From assembly GCA_026391455.1 (NCBI GenBank), contig JAPLEH010000055.1, forward strand, positions 1 through 64,000: a stretch of DNA of 64,000 nt, read 5' to 3'. This DNA is from Bacteroidota bacterium. GTDB taxonomy: Bacteria > Bacteroidota > Bacteroidia > Chitinophagales > Chitinophagaceae. This document shows positions 1-7,636 of the stretch, in pieces; positions within the stretch are counted from its first letter, which is position 1, and each line of letters starts with the position of its first letter. The notes under the pieces are model-generated. The model saw only the letters and a program-made list of their open reading frames with translations. It made no database searches and was not told where the DNA came from. A program made the translations under genes and the position numbers.

Positions 1-53
1 TTCCCGAAATCCTGATAAAGAGGCTTTTCCTGTGATAACAAAGCCCCTATAAT
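1..53 (-). CDS. possible 5' end of a minus-strand gene leaving the window
   Basis: The minus strand is open from about base 53 to the left edge. It could begin at a TTG at 41-39, giving a peptide that starts LLSQEKPLYQDFG. A TAnnTTTG-type box (TATTTTTG on the minus strand) lies just upstream at 61-68. No ATG is visible and the product is unknown. The gene is suggested only by the open frame and the promoter-like box. Confidence 0.2.
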   Translation of the reverse strand, partial: MIGALLSQEKPLYQDFG

Positions 54-60
54 CCTGGTG

Positions 61-68
61 CAAAAATA
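61..68 (-). promoter_or_regulatory. candidate minus-strand -7 box, TATTTTTG
   Basis: Read on the minus strand this is TATTTTTG, which fits the Bacteroidota -7 consensus TAnnTTTG. The same GGTGCAAAAATAAC context recurs ahead of the N-carbamoylputrescine amidase gene at 7592-7605. It would drive a gene running out of the left edge of the window. Confidence 0.3.
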
Positions 69-158
69 ACCCGATCTTGAATTACAAAAATTGTCAAAGA
101 ACTTTATTTATCTTTATTTCTTAAGTAAACGGCATTGATTCGCCATTGACTATTGACC

Positions 159-180
159 ACCTGCCTGCCGGCAGGCAGGT
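159..180. repeat. 22-bp perfect palindrome (CTGCCTGCCGGCAGGCAG core)
   Basis: This is a perfect 22-bp palindrome, and the identical element recurs at 4926-4947. Here it is embedded in short repeats of the type CATTGACTATTGACCA, which also occur at 12202-12233. Identical palindromes in different intergenic regions indicate a dispersed intergenic repeat family. The function is unknown; it could form an RNA or DNA hairpin. Confidence 0.8.
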
Positions 181-217
181 TCACCATTGACTATTGACCA
201 TTCACAATTGACTAAAC

Positions 218-1738
218 ATGGGAAAGCCTACAGGATTTAAAGAATATACCAGAGAATTGCCGGGCAAACAACCGGTAGAGGATCGTTTGAAGCACTATAA
301 CGAATTTACAGAACGGTATGCCACGGAAAAACTCAATCAGCAGGCATCCCGTTGTATGAATTGCGGGGTACCGTTTTGTCATCATGGTTGTCCGCTCGGA
401 AATGTGATTCCGGAATTTAATGATGCGGTTTATAAACAAGATTGGCAGGAAGCGTATGATATATTGAGTTCCACCAATAATTTTCCTGAATTCACGGGCC
501 GTATCTGTCCTGCTCCCTGCGAAACCGCCTGTGTGCTGGGGATTAATCAACCGGCCATTACCATTGAAGAGATAGAGAAACATATCATTGAAACCGCTTT
601 TGAAAAAGGAATGGTAAAGCCACGAAAACCCAATCTGCGTTCGGGCAAGAAAGTGGCTGTGATCGGTTCGGGACCTGCGGGTCTGGCGGCCGCAGCGCAA
701 TTGAATTATGCCGGACATTGGGTTACGGTGTTTGAACGCGATGATGCACCCGGTGGTCTCTTACGGTATGGCATACCCGATTTCAAGTTGGAGAAAAATG
801 TGGTGGACAGAAGAATCAAACTGATGGAAGAAGAAGGCGTGCAGTTCAGGTGCAATGCGAATGTGGGTGTGAACATTCCTGTCAACGACCTGTTGCGTGA
901 ATACAATGCCATCGTACTGGCAGGTGGCAGTACCATACCGAGAGATTTAACTATACCTGGCCGCGAATTGAAAGGGGTCTATTTTGCCATGGATTTTCTG
1001 AAACAAAACAATCGCCGAGTAGCAGGTAAAAGCACTATAAACCATACGCAGGAAGAAGGTCAATCCGGATCCAATCTCTTATGGGAAGAAGTATTGGCCA
1101 CCCGAAAAAATGTAGTGGTGATCGGAGGTGGAGATACCGGTAGTGATTGTGTTGGCACGTCTAACCGGCATGGAGCTGTATCGGTAACGCAGTTTGAATT
1201 ATTGCCGCAACCGCCTGCTTCCAGAAATGAATACATGCCCTGGCCATCTTATCCTATGTTATTAAAGACGACCACATCGCATGAAGAGGGTGCGGACCGC
1301 CAATGGGCGGTGGCCACCAAAGAATTTATTGGCGATGAAAATGGGCAGCTAAAAGCATTGAAGATCGTAGACCTGGAATGGAAGATCGTGGATGGAAGGC
1401 CTGCCACGTTTATCGAAGTACCGGGTTCAGAAAAGGTCATTCCCTGCGAACTGGCTTTACTCGCTATGGGATTTGTACATCCGCAACAGGCGGGGCTGAT
1501 CAAAGAGCTGGATGTGGAATTGGACGAGCGGGGTAATGTAAGGGCTTCTGAAAAAAATTACCGGACCAATATTTCAAAAGTATTTACGGCAGGTGATATG
1601 CGCCGGGGACAGAGCCTGGTAGTATGGGCCATCAGCGAAGGAAGAGAATGTGCCCGTAAGGTGGATGAAATGCTGAATAATAGTCAGTCTGGCATCCTGG
1701 ATTCAAAGGACAGCAGCATTCTGGTACAGTTTTGCTAA
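218..1738 (+). CDS. gltD: glutamate synthase small (beta) subunit
   Basis: This is the NADPH-oxidising beta subunit of glutamate synthase, which passes electrons to the large GltB subunit for glutamate formation from 2-oxoglutarate and glutamine. The 506-aa length is normal. The N-terminus MGKPTGFKEY is typical of the family. Two Cys clusters (CMNCGVPFCHHGCP near residue 47 and CPAPCETAC near 100) match the Fe-S ligation motifs. The FAD-binding GSGPAGLAAA lies near residue 150 and a second nucleotide motif, GGGDTGSDC, near 305. No gltB is visible in the 217 bases upstream, where a minus-strand promoter-like box may instead face left. A strong terminator follows directly, so this gene ends a transcript. 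Confidence 0.96.
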   Translation: MGKPTGFKEYTRELPGKQPVEDRLKHYNEFTERYATEKLNQQASRCMNCGVPFCHHGCPLGNVIPEFNDAVYKQDWQEAYDILSSTNNFPEFTGRICPAPCETACVLGINQPAITIEEIEKHIIETAFEKGMVKPRKPNLRSGKKVAVIGSGPAGLAAAAQLNYAGHWVTVFERDDAPGGLLRYGIPDFKLEKNVVDRRIKLMEEEGVQFRCNANVGVNIPVNDLLREYNAIVLAGGSTIPRDLTIPGRELKGVYFAMDFLKQNNRRVAGKSTINHTQEEGQSGSNLLWEEVLATRKNVVVIGGGDTGSDCVGTSNRHGAVSVTQFELLPQPPASRNEYMPWPSYPMLLKTTTSHEEGADRQWAVATKEFIGDENGQLKALKIVDLEWKIVDGRPATFIEVPGSEKVIPCELALLAMGFVHPQQAGLIKELDVELDERGNVRASEKNYRTNISKVFTAGDMRRGQSLVVWAISEGRECARKVDEMLNNSQSGILDSKDSSILVQFC

Positions 1739-1749
1739 AAATAGAATTG

Positions 1750-1800
1750 CCCTAAAATATTATATATTTATTTTTACAATATAATATTTTAGGGTTTTTT
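1750..1800 (+). terminator. rho-independent terminator after gltD
   Basis: A 16-bp perfect inverted repeat (CCCTAAAATATTATAT at 1750-1765 pairing with 1779-1794) has a 13-nt loop and is followed by TTTTTT. It begins 11 bases after the gltD stop codon and separates gltD from the ammonium transporter gene. Confidence 0.9.
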
Positions 1801-1876
1801 ATGCCCTTTTATTAACTTTTTTCGAAAGTTATTGACATATTTATGAAAACTAACAAGCGTTAAGGGTCATTTTTTG

Positions 1877-1884
1877 TAAGTTTG
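1877..1884 (+). promoter_or_regulatory. -7 promoter box TAAGTTTG ahead of amt
   Basis: TAAGTTTG is an exact match to the Bacteroidota TAnnTTTG box. No -33 TTG lies at the expected spacing. A transcript starting near 1890 would exclude the TTG at 1882 as a start and supports the ATG at 1939. Confidence 0.4.
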
Positions 1885-1938
1885 GATGAAATAATTAATA
1901 TTTATTTATTTATTAATGTTAATGTAAAACACCAAGCT

Positions 1939-3339
1939 ATGAGTAAAAGAAAAGCAAAGCAGATCTTGCCATTCGTCCTGTTAGTTGCGGTTGCCATCAT
2001 TGCCATGTTCGTAAAACCAGCGGCTGATTATGTTCCCGGAGCTGCCGATCCTCAGTACAGTTCTTCAGACATTGCCTGGGTGTTAGTTTCCACTGCGCTG
2101 GTATTCTTAATGACACCGGGTCTTGCCTTCTTCTACGGAGGAATGGTAAACCGCAAGAATGTGATCTCCACCATGATCAAAAGTGTGGTGGCTGCCGGAG
2201 TAGTTGGCGTACTCTGGGTGGTATGCGGGTTCAGTCTTGCTTTTGGTGAATCAGTAAATGGGGTGATCGGAAACCCCACTACGTATGCCTTTTACGATGG
2301 AGTGAAATCCGGAGCGGCCTGGCCAGCAGCCAATACGATTCCACTTTCCCTTTTCTCCCTCTTTCAATTGATGTTCGCCATCATTACACCCGGCCTCGTG
2401 GTGGGTGCAGTAGCAGAGCGTATTCGTTTTACTTCGTATGTGCTGTTCATTGTTTTATTTTCATTACTGGTATATGCACCGGTTGCACACTGGAGCTGGC
2501 ATCCGGAAGGGTTCCTGGCTAAAATGGGTGCCTGGGATTTTGCCGGTGGTACTGTAGTGCATATTACTGCCGGTTGTGCCGCCCTGGCCGGAGCTATGGT
2601 TCTTAAGAGAAGAAAATCACATCTTGAAAAAAGAGAGATACCACCGGCAAACGTACCGTATGTACTGATCGGAACCGGTTTGCTCTGGTTCGGATGGTTT
2701 GGTTTCAATGCTGGCTCTGCAGTAGGTGCCACTCCCCTTGCAGTCAATGCATTTGGCACCACCACCACCGCTGCTTCAGCTGCTGGTCTGGCCTGGATGT
2801 TCTTCGATGTAATAAAAGGCAAGAAGCCCTCTGTATTAGGTTTCTGTATCGGTGCGGTTGTTGGATTAGTGGCCATTACACCTGCTGCAGGTTATGTAGG
2901 CATACCTCAAAGTATCATCATTGGTCTGGTTGGTGCTATCGTATCGAATATAGCTGTTAGCATCAAACAAAAATCCACACTGGATGATACACTGGATGTG
3001 TTCCCCTGTCATGGTTTGGGTGGTATGGTTGGTATGTTGCTCACCGGTGTATTTGCGAGCACGGCAGTACATGGTATCAAGGATGGTCCCAATGGTCTTT
3101 TCTATGGCAATCCCCAGTTCTTCTTTACGCAATTGAAGGCCATGGCCATCGTAGTAGCGTACAGTTTCTCTGTTTCCTACGGTATATTCAAGTTCATCAA
3201 TTTTGTTATTCCCATGCGCGTAAGTGAAAGTGAAGAGGAAGAAGGTTTGGATGCTTCACAGCATGATGAAAAATACCTGCAGGGTACTTTACTCGTTCAT
3301 CAGAACGGAGTGATCGTGGAAAAAGCGGCTGAGCATTGA
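1939..3339 (+). CDS. amt: ammonium transporter (Amt/MEP/Rh family)
   Basis: This is an inner-membrane trimeric ammonium channel, about 466 aa from the ATG at 1939. A longer frame from a TTG at 1882 is less likely because a promoter box overlaps that codon. The family signature FFYGGMVNRKN is present. So are both pore histidines: HWSWHPEG, and the late HGLGGMVG within DVFPCHGLGG. About eleven hydrophobic segments follow an N-terminal signal-like helix. Its position next to gltD and an outer-membrane barrel gene suggests a nitrogen-assimilation cluster. No GlnB/GlnK gene, the usual partner, is visible here. Confidence 0.95.
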   Translation: MSKRKAKQILPFVLLVAVAIIAMFVKPAADYVPGAADPQYSSSDIAWVLVSTALVFLMTPGLAFFYGGMVNRKNVISTMIKSVVAAGVVGVLWVVCGFSLAFGESVNGVIGNPTTYAFYDGVKSGAAWPAANTIPLSLFSLFQLMFAIITPGLVVGAVAERIRFTSYVLFIVLFSLLVYAPVAHWSWHPEGFLAKMGAWDFAGGTVVHITAGCAALAGAMVLKRRKSHLEKREIPPANVPYVLIGTGLLWFGWFGFNAGSAVGATPLAVNAFGTTTTAASAAGLAWMFFDVIKGKKPSVLGFCIGAVVGLVAITPAAGYVGIPQSIIIGLVGAIVSNIAVSIKQKSTLDDTLDVFPCHGLGGMVGMLLTGVFASTAVHGIKDGPNGLFYGNPQFFFTQLKAMAIVVAYSFSVSYGIFKFINFVIPMRVSESEEEEGLDASQHDEKYLQGTLLVHQNGVIVEKAAEH

Positions 3340-3377
3340 TCCGCTCCTGTAGTTCATTTTTGAAACGCATCAATAAC

Positions 3378-3411
3378 GGCAGGTACTGTTCTGATTCGGG
3401 TGGTACCTGCC
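3378..3411 (+). promoter_or_regulatory. hairpin between amt and the porin gene
   Basis: GGCAGGTAC (3378-3386) pairs perfectly with GTACCTGCC (3403-3411) across a 16-nt loop. The downstream bases TTACAAAAT are not a good U-tract. It may be a leaky terminator or an mRNA-stability hairpin, with the downstream gene read from the amt promoter. Confidence 0.5.
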
Positions 3412-3450
3412 TTACAAAATACTCCGGTTATATCCGGTATCTGCTAATGA

Positions 3451-4554
3451 TTGCTGCCATCTGAAAAAACGGTTCAGGTATTAAATCGAGTTCGTTCTCA
3501 GACAGCTTCTGTAGCCATTCCTCCTGCTGATTCTGCCATGGCAGCTCCGGCAGAGGAGAAAAAAGAGCCCCTGCTTACAATTACCGGTTCTGCGGACGGG
3601 TATTACAAATATGATTTTGCCAATACGAATGGCAACAGTTTTACCAGCTTTACCCAAACACATAATTCCTTTGCTCTGGGTATGGCGAGCCTGAAACTGG
3701 AACACAAAGGCGCTAAAGTAAGTGCCGTGGCCGATCTGGGCTTTGGTCCCCGTGCCCGTGATTTTGCCTATACCGATGAAGGCATTACACAGGCAATTAA
3801 ACAATTATATGTTAGCTATGCAGCCACCGACTGGATCAAATTCACCATGGGTACCTGGGCCACGCATGTGGGTTATGAACTGCTGGATCCCCAGCTCAAC
3901 CGCAATTACAGCATGAGTTATATGTTTACCAACGGCCCCTTTTCCCACACTGGTATCAAGGCTGAAATTACCAAAGGCAAACATGGGTTTATGCTCGGCG
4001 TATCCAATGCCACGGATTTTCGTATTCCGCCATCGGATCAGATCAACAAAAAATTCCTGATCGCCCAGTACAGTTTTGCGCCATCAGAAAAGGTGAAATT
4101 CTATCTCAACTATGTGGAAGGAAAAAATCCCGATACTTCTATCACCAATCAGTTCGATGCTGTGGTAACCGCCAAATTCAGTGATAAATTCAATATCGCC
4201 TTCAATGGTACAATCAACTCCACACAACTTTGGGATGGCAGTAAGAATGTAGAAAGCAAATCCTGGTGGGGTTCTGCATTGTATCTGAATTATGATCCCC
4301 GCTCCTGGTTCGGTCTTACGCTTCGCACTGAATTATTCAGTGATAAAAACCAATTCAAAGTATACAGTGGTTCAACTGAAGGAGGTTCCATTTTTGCCAC
4401 CACCCTGTCGGCCAATTTCAAAACCGGTGGTTTCATTTTCATTCCGGAGTTTCGTATCGATCAGGCGAATAAAAATGTATTGTTCACCAATAAGGCAGGC
4501 AATTTTACCAAATCAGCCGCCAGTTTCCTGATCGCGGCTGTGTATTCGTTTTAA
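3451..4554 (+). CDS. outer-membrane beta-barrel porin-like protein, 5' end anomalous
   Basis: The protein is 367 aa. From about residue 40 (LLTITGSADGYYKYDF) it shows alternating amphipathic strands, many aromatic residues and a terminal Phe, as in Bacteroidota outer-membrane beta-barrel (BBP2-like) porins. It follows amt by about 110 bases and may assist ammonium or other small-solute uptake, which is inference. The only in-frame start is a TTG directly after an in-frame TAA at 3445-3447. The resulting N-terminus (LPSEKTVQVLNRVRSQ) is not a signal peptide. A barrel of this type should be exported by Sec, so the signal sequence is lost, frameshifted or misassembled. Confidence 0.75.
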   Translation: MLPSEKTVQVLNRVRSQTASVAIPPADSAMAAPAEEKKEPLLTITGSADGYYKYDFANTNGNSFTSFTQTHNSFALGMASLKLEHKGAKVSAVADLGFGPRARDFAYTDEGITQAIKQLYVSYAATDWIKFTMGTWATHVGYELLDPQLNRNYSMSYMFTNGPFSHTGIKAEITKGKHGFMLGVSNATDFRIPPSDQINKKFLIAQYSFAPSEKVKFYLNYVEGKNPDTSITNQFDAVVTAKFSDKFNIAFNGTINSTQLWDGSKNVESKSWWGSALYLNYDPRSWFGLTLRTELFSDKNQFKVYSGSTEGGSIFATTLSANFKTGGFIFIPEFRIDQANKNVLFTNKAGNFTKSAASFLIAAVYSF

Positions 4555-4642
4555 TGTAAAGTAAAAATGATAAATAGGCTGAGGCCAGCGTAATATAAAC
4601 TGCATAGCGCAACTGTTTTACATTGGCAAGCAATCGTTAACC

Positions 4643-4672
4643 GCCCTCCGTTTCTACGGGGGGCTTTTTTTT
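4643..4672 (+). terminator. rho-independent terminator after the porin gene
   Basis: GCCCTCCG (4643-4650) pairs with CGGGGGGC (4657-4664), including one G-U pair. The stem is followed by a run of eight T. It ends the amt-porin transcription unit. Confidence 0.85.
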
Positions 4673-4882
4673 GTGAATAGTGAATTGTGAATGGTCAATG
4701 GGCAGTTTACAGTTGGCAGTTGCAAGTTATTGTTGTCCGGTAAAACTATTTATTAGTTTGAAAATCAATTCAGACCCCTCCCCAACCCCTCCCCAAAGGA
4801 GAGGGGCTAGAACCCGCTCTGGGGCAATGTTTCAGGGCTTTGCAAAAACTTTCCCCGGACAATAATGGATTCTCTATTCACT

Positions 4883-4900
4883 ACCCGATAGCTATCGGGT
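4883..4900. repeat. palindromic repeat, core CCCGATAGCTATCGGG
   Basis: This is a perfect 18-bp palindrome. Its 16-bp core recurs exactly at 16736-16751, between two ABC permease genes. It is a second dispersed palindrome family, distinct from the 22-bp one. Confidence 0.75.
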
Positions 4901-4925
4901 CACTATTCACCATTCACTATTCACC

Positions 4926-4947
4926 ACCTGCCTGCCGGCAGGCAGGT
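4926..4947. repeat. 22-bp perfect palindrome, second copy
   Basis: This is identical to the copy at 159-180, and lies four bases from the aguA stop codon. It could serve as the 3' hairpin of the aguA transcript, although no U-tract follows on the minus strand. Confidence 0.8.
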
Positions 4948-4950
4948 TCA

Positions 4951-6045
4951 CTATAAAGGTTCTTGCTGGCTCAGGCAATGAAAACTTCCCAATCCCCAGA
5001 TGATATCGGTGGAGTCGATACCAACCACTTCCCGGTCGGGGAAGCATTGCTGAATGATCTGAAGGGCTTTATCGTCGCGGTCTGAACGGAAAGTGGGTAC
5101 GATAACCGATTTATTGGCGATATAAAAATTAGCATAGGAACAGGGCAGGCGCTGGTCTTCATATACCAACTCTTCGGGCATCGGCAATTCCACAATGTTC
5201 AGTTGCTTACCATTGAGCAGGCGCATGGATTTGAGTTGTGAGAGATTATGCTGCAGCAATGAATAATTTTCATCTTGTTTATTCTCTTCGATCACGGTGA
5301 TCACGGTGTCTTCATTTACGAAGCGAACCGTATCGTCGATATGTCCATCTGTATCATCGCCCACAATTCCTTCATCCACCCAGAGCACCTGCTCCATGCC
5401 ATAATAATTGCAGAGATAGGCTTCGATCTGTTGCTGATTAAGATGCGGGTTGCGGTTCTCATTCAGCAAACAGGCCGTTGATGTCATCACGGTTCCTGCT
5501 CCATTGAATTCCACGGAGCCGCCTTCCATTACGATACCGGGATAAAATACAGGTATATTGAAATGCTTTCCGATATGAGTGGGTATATCGTCATCCAGAT
5601 CAAAAGGAGGGTATTTATTTCCCCAGGCATTATAGCCCCAATCCACGATCACTTTTTTCTGCTCCGCTGCCGGGTTGATCAGGAATGCAGGACCATGATC
5701 ACGGCACCATGCATCATTGGTGGGGTGAAAGAAAAATTCAACACGCGACAGGTCCACTTTTTGATCCAGTAATTGCGTAATAGCGAATTGCTTCATGGTT
5801 TCATCCGCCACATTGATACGCACCAACTCACCTTTGGTCAGCTCTTTTACAAATTTTGCATACGAAGGAAAAATGGTATGAATCTTCCCGGGCCAGGAGG
5901 CTTCCTTATGCGGCCAACTGAGCCAGGTGGCGATATGGGGGGCGAATTCGGCGGGGAAGTAGTAGCCGAGTTCTTTGGGAGTTTTTCCTCCGGAGAAGTC
6001 CGGAAGTCCGGGAGACCGGAAGACGGAAAGTTTTTGCGTGTTCAA
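4951..6045 (-). CDS. aguA: agmatine deiminase (agmatine iminohydrolase)
   Basis: The enzyme converts agmatine to N-carbamoylputrescine plus ammonia. It is a guanidino-modifying pentein-fold enzyme. The family core begins at about residue 22 (TPKELGYYFPAEFAPH). The motifs GDDTDGHIDDTVRF and the C-terminal catalytic Cys in GLGSFHCLSQQEP are present. The length of 364 aa is normal. The only in-frame start is TTG at 6045. The first 20 residues are encoded by the low-complexity repeat CTTTCCGTCTTCC/CCGGACTTCC that also lies at 6637-6700, so the native N-terminus may have been replaced. The partner amidase gene lies upstream at 6707-7579, separated by a four-helix-bundle gene. Confidence 0.93.
   Translation of the reverse strand: MNTQKLSVFRSPGLPDFSGGKTPKELGYYFPAEFAPHIATWLSWPHKEASWPGKIHTIFPSYAKFVKELTKGELVRINVADETMKQFAITQLLDQKVDLSRVEFFFHPTNDAWCRDHGPAFLINPAAEQKKVIVDWGYNAWGNKYPPFDLDDDIPTHIGKHFNIPVFYPGIVMEGGSVEFNGAGTVMTSTACLLNENRNPHLNQQQIEAYLCNYYGMEQVLWVDEGIVGDDTDGHIDDTVRFVNEDTVITVIEENKQDENYSLLQHNLSQLKSMRLLNGKQLNIVELPMPEELVYEDQRLPCSYANFYIANKSVIVPTFRSDRDDKALQIIQQCFPDREVVGIDSTDIIWGLGSFHCLSQQEPL
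6018..6030. repeat. inverted-repeat arm flanking a four-helix-bundle gene (left)
   Basis: GGAAGACGGAAAG here is the exact reverse complement of the 13-mer at 6637-6649. The two arms bracket the gene at 6214-6567. This arm lies within the 5' codons of aguA. A direct repeat TTTTTGCGTGTT (6031-6042 and 6204-6215) also borders the same interval. Confidence 0.7.
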
Positions 6046-6140
6046 TGTTTAGTCTATTTATGTTATCAGTTGCGTATAGAAAGAAGTTTTTTTCTTCGCG
6101 CTTTACTTATTTTTTATCAATTAGCCCCCCCTACGTCGTA

Positions 6141-6169
6141 GTTAGCATTTCGAAATTATCAATGCTAAC
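6141..6169. promoter_or_regulatory. hairpin GTTAGCATT...AATGCTAAC downstream of the four-helix-bundle gene
   Basis: The hairpin has a 9-bp perfect stem with an 11-nt loop. It lies between the stop of the four-helix-bundle gene and aguA. No T-run follows on the minus strand, so it is at best a weak terminator or a processing site. Confidence 0.45.
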
Positions 6170-6213
6170 ATTATTCGGATAGACAGACAAATCAATCAGT
6201 ACTTTTTTGCGTG

Positions 6214-6567
6214 TTAAATTAGTTTCTTACGTAAAGCGTTTATCATCACTAACAGCTCTTCACACATTTTATAAATCTTGTCGAATTGCTCTTTTGGAAT
6301 ATATCCCCTCCTTTGAGCAAGATGTATACATGCGACTACCTCCACATTCGATCTGAGCGCATAACCTAGAAATCGGCTGAATTCCTGATTTGACTGCCCT
6401 GTTGAGCCTTCAGCAATATTCAATGACACTGAATCTGCGGCCCGGCGCATTTGTGAAGTCAGCACAAATAATTCTTCTCTTGGAAATTTCTTCACAACTT
6501 GATTCACTTCATCAGCCAAATCAACTGCTTTCTGCCAAACAAGCAGCTTCTCAAACTTAAACGCCAT
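6214..6567 (-). CDS. four-helix-bundle protein (23S rRNA intervening-sequence protein family)
   Basis: The protein is 117 aa and starts MAFKFEKLLVWQKAVDLADEV. The family signature region (LVWQKA, then QMRRAADSVSLNIAEG, then FLGYALRSNVEV) is intact, and the rest is helical. Members of this family were first seen in 23S rRNA intervening sequences and occur widely as small free genes; their biochemical role is unknown. Here the gene sits between aguA and aguB, two enzymes of one pathway. It is bounded by 13-nt inverted repeats at 6018-6030 and 6637-6649, which suggests it arrived as a cassette. Confidence 0.88.
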   Translation of the reverse strand: MAFKFEKLLVWQKAVDLADEVNQVVKKFPREELFVLTSQMRRAADSVSLNIAEGSTGQSNQEFSRFLGYALRSNVEVVACIHLAQRRGYIPKEQFDKIYKMCEELLVMINALRKKLI

Positions 6568-6636
6568 CTATTGTTACGGATTAAAATACAAGCTATACTA
6601 CTGCTACTAATCTTGATCACTAAAACATCTAACGGA

Positions 6637-6649
6637 CTTTCCGTCTTCC
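6637..6649. repeat. inverted-repeat arm flanking a four-helix-bundle gene (right)
   Basis: CTTTCCGTCTTCC is the exact reverse complement of 6018-6030. Together the arms could pair and place the four-helix-bundle gene in a stem-loop. Confidence 0.7.
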
Positions 6650-6652
6650 CAA

Positions 6653-6700
6653 CTTTCGGTCTTCCCGACTTCCCGACTTTCGGACTTCCCGACTTCCCGT
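6653..6700. repeat. two tandem 24-bp units (CTTTCGG-CTTCCCGACTTCCCG type)
   Basis: The units 6653-6676 and 6677-6700 differ at two positions. The run continues the sequence of the inverted-repeat arm at 6637-6649 and ends seven bases before the aguB stop codon. Similar degenerate runs occur at 5995-6030 and near 54985-55015. Confidence 0.75.
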
Positions 6701-6706
6701 CTTCCC

Positions 6707-7579
6707 CTACTCATCAATAAACCGCTTCGTAATCGGCTGGTATGAATCAATTCTTCGGTCGCGCATAAAGGGCCAGTGTGTGCGGTACTGATCCGTTTTC
6801 GCGAGGTCCAGCTCCATCACTTTTATTTCTTCATCGTCGTGTGACGCTTTATACAAAATAGTACCAAAGGGATTTGAGATAAAGGAACCGCCCCAGAATT
6901 TCATAGCGCCGTTTTGCTCGAGTCCAACCCGGTTCACGCTTACGACATGCACTCCGTTGGCTACAGCATGGCTCCGCTGAATAGTTTGCCAGGCACCATA
7001 TTGCTCTGTATTGGTCGCTTCATCCTGCGAAGTGGCCCAACCGATAGCTGTGGGATAGAACAGTATCTCCGCTCCCATGAGCGCCGTAATGCGGGCAGCT
7101 TCGGGATACCATTGATCCCAGCAGATCAGCACGCCGATCGTGGCGAATTTTGTTTTCCATACTTTATAGCCGAGATCGCCCGGTGTAAAATAGAATTTCT
7201 CAAAGTATGCAGGGTCATCCGGTATATGCATCTTCCGGTATTTACCCATGTAGCTTCCATCGGCGTCAATCACAGCCGTGGTATTGTGATAGAGGCCCTG
7301 GGCCCTTTTTTCAAACAAGGATGCGATGATCACCACGCCCAATTCACCGGCTACTTTTTGTAATGCTTCCGTAGACGGACCAGGTATGGGTTCCGCCAGT
7401 TTGAAATTCTCGTAATCTTCCACATCACAGAAATAGAGGGAGGTGAATAGCTCCTGCAGGCAAATAATCTGTGCCCCACCTGCTGCGGCAGCACGAACCT
7501 TATCGATTGCTTTGGTCAGGTTTGCATCCTTTTTGCCGGTGCAACTCATTTGCACCAGGCCAATTTTTACTTTTGACAT
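6707..7579 (-). CDS. aguB: N-carbamoylputrescine amidase (nitrilase superfamily)
   Basis: The enzyme hydrolyses N-carbamoylputrescine to putrescine, CO2 and ammonia, the step after agmatine deiminase. The length is 290 aa. The catalytic triad of the carbon-nitrogen hydrolases is visible: Glu in LQELF (near residue 43), Lys in YRKMHIPDDP (near 115), and Cys in VLICWDQWYPE (near 153). MSKVKIGLVQMSC is a typical start. A TAnnTTTG box at 7597-7604 is 17 bases upstream. Together with aguA this gives the two-step agmatine route to putrescine. Confidence 0.93.
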   Translation of the reverse strand: MSKVKIGLVQMSCTGKKDANLTKAIDKVRAAAAGGAQIICLQELFTSLYFCDVEDYENFKLAEPIPGPSTEALQKVAGELGVVIIASLFEKRAQGLYHNTTAVIDADGSYMGKYRKMHIPDDPAYFEKFYFTPGDLGYKVWKTKFATIGVLICWDQWYPEAARITALMGAEILFYPTAIGWATSQDEATNTEQYGAWQTIQRSHAVANGVHVVSVNRVGLEQNGAMKFWGGSFISNPFGTILYKASHDDEEIKVMELDLAKTDQYRTHWPFMRDRRIDSYQPITKRFIDE

Positions 7580-7596
7580 ACCGGTAGATTGTGGTG

Positions 7597-7604
7597 CAAA
7601 AATA
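7597..7604 (-). promoter_or_regulatory. -7 box TATTTTTG ahead of aguB
   Basis: This is an exact TAnnTTTG match on the minus strand, in the 57-base gap between ppc and aguB. It implies a short leader of roughly ten bases. No -33 element is evident. Confidence 0.4.
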
Positions 7605-7636
7605 ACAGATTCATCAGTTACTCCGGATTGATTTTA

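Larger units (their letters stand above)
4673..4950. other. non-coding repeat-rich spacer between convergent genes
   Basis: This spacer separates the porin gene from aguA, which converge on it. It holds degenerate GTGAATAGTGAATTGTGAATGG-like runs, an acidic-looking CCCCTCCCC pair around 4785-4800, an 18-bp palindrome at 4883-4900 and the 22-bp palindrome at 4926-4947. I see no supportable gene in it. Confidence 0.6.

Noticed and set aside
1882-1938. Extended N-terminus of Amt from a TTG
   Set aside because: A TAnnTTTG promoter box overlaps the TTG. The ATG at 1939 gives the usual start.
4673-4870. Small plus-strand frame after the porin terminator
   Set aside because: It lies downstream of a terminator in repeat-rich sequence with no protein-like composition.
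6499-6720. Plus-strand frame over the CTTCCCGAC repeat
   Set aside because: Its apparent peptide repeat (LPDFPTFG) is only the translated tandem DNA repeat.
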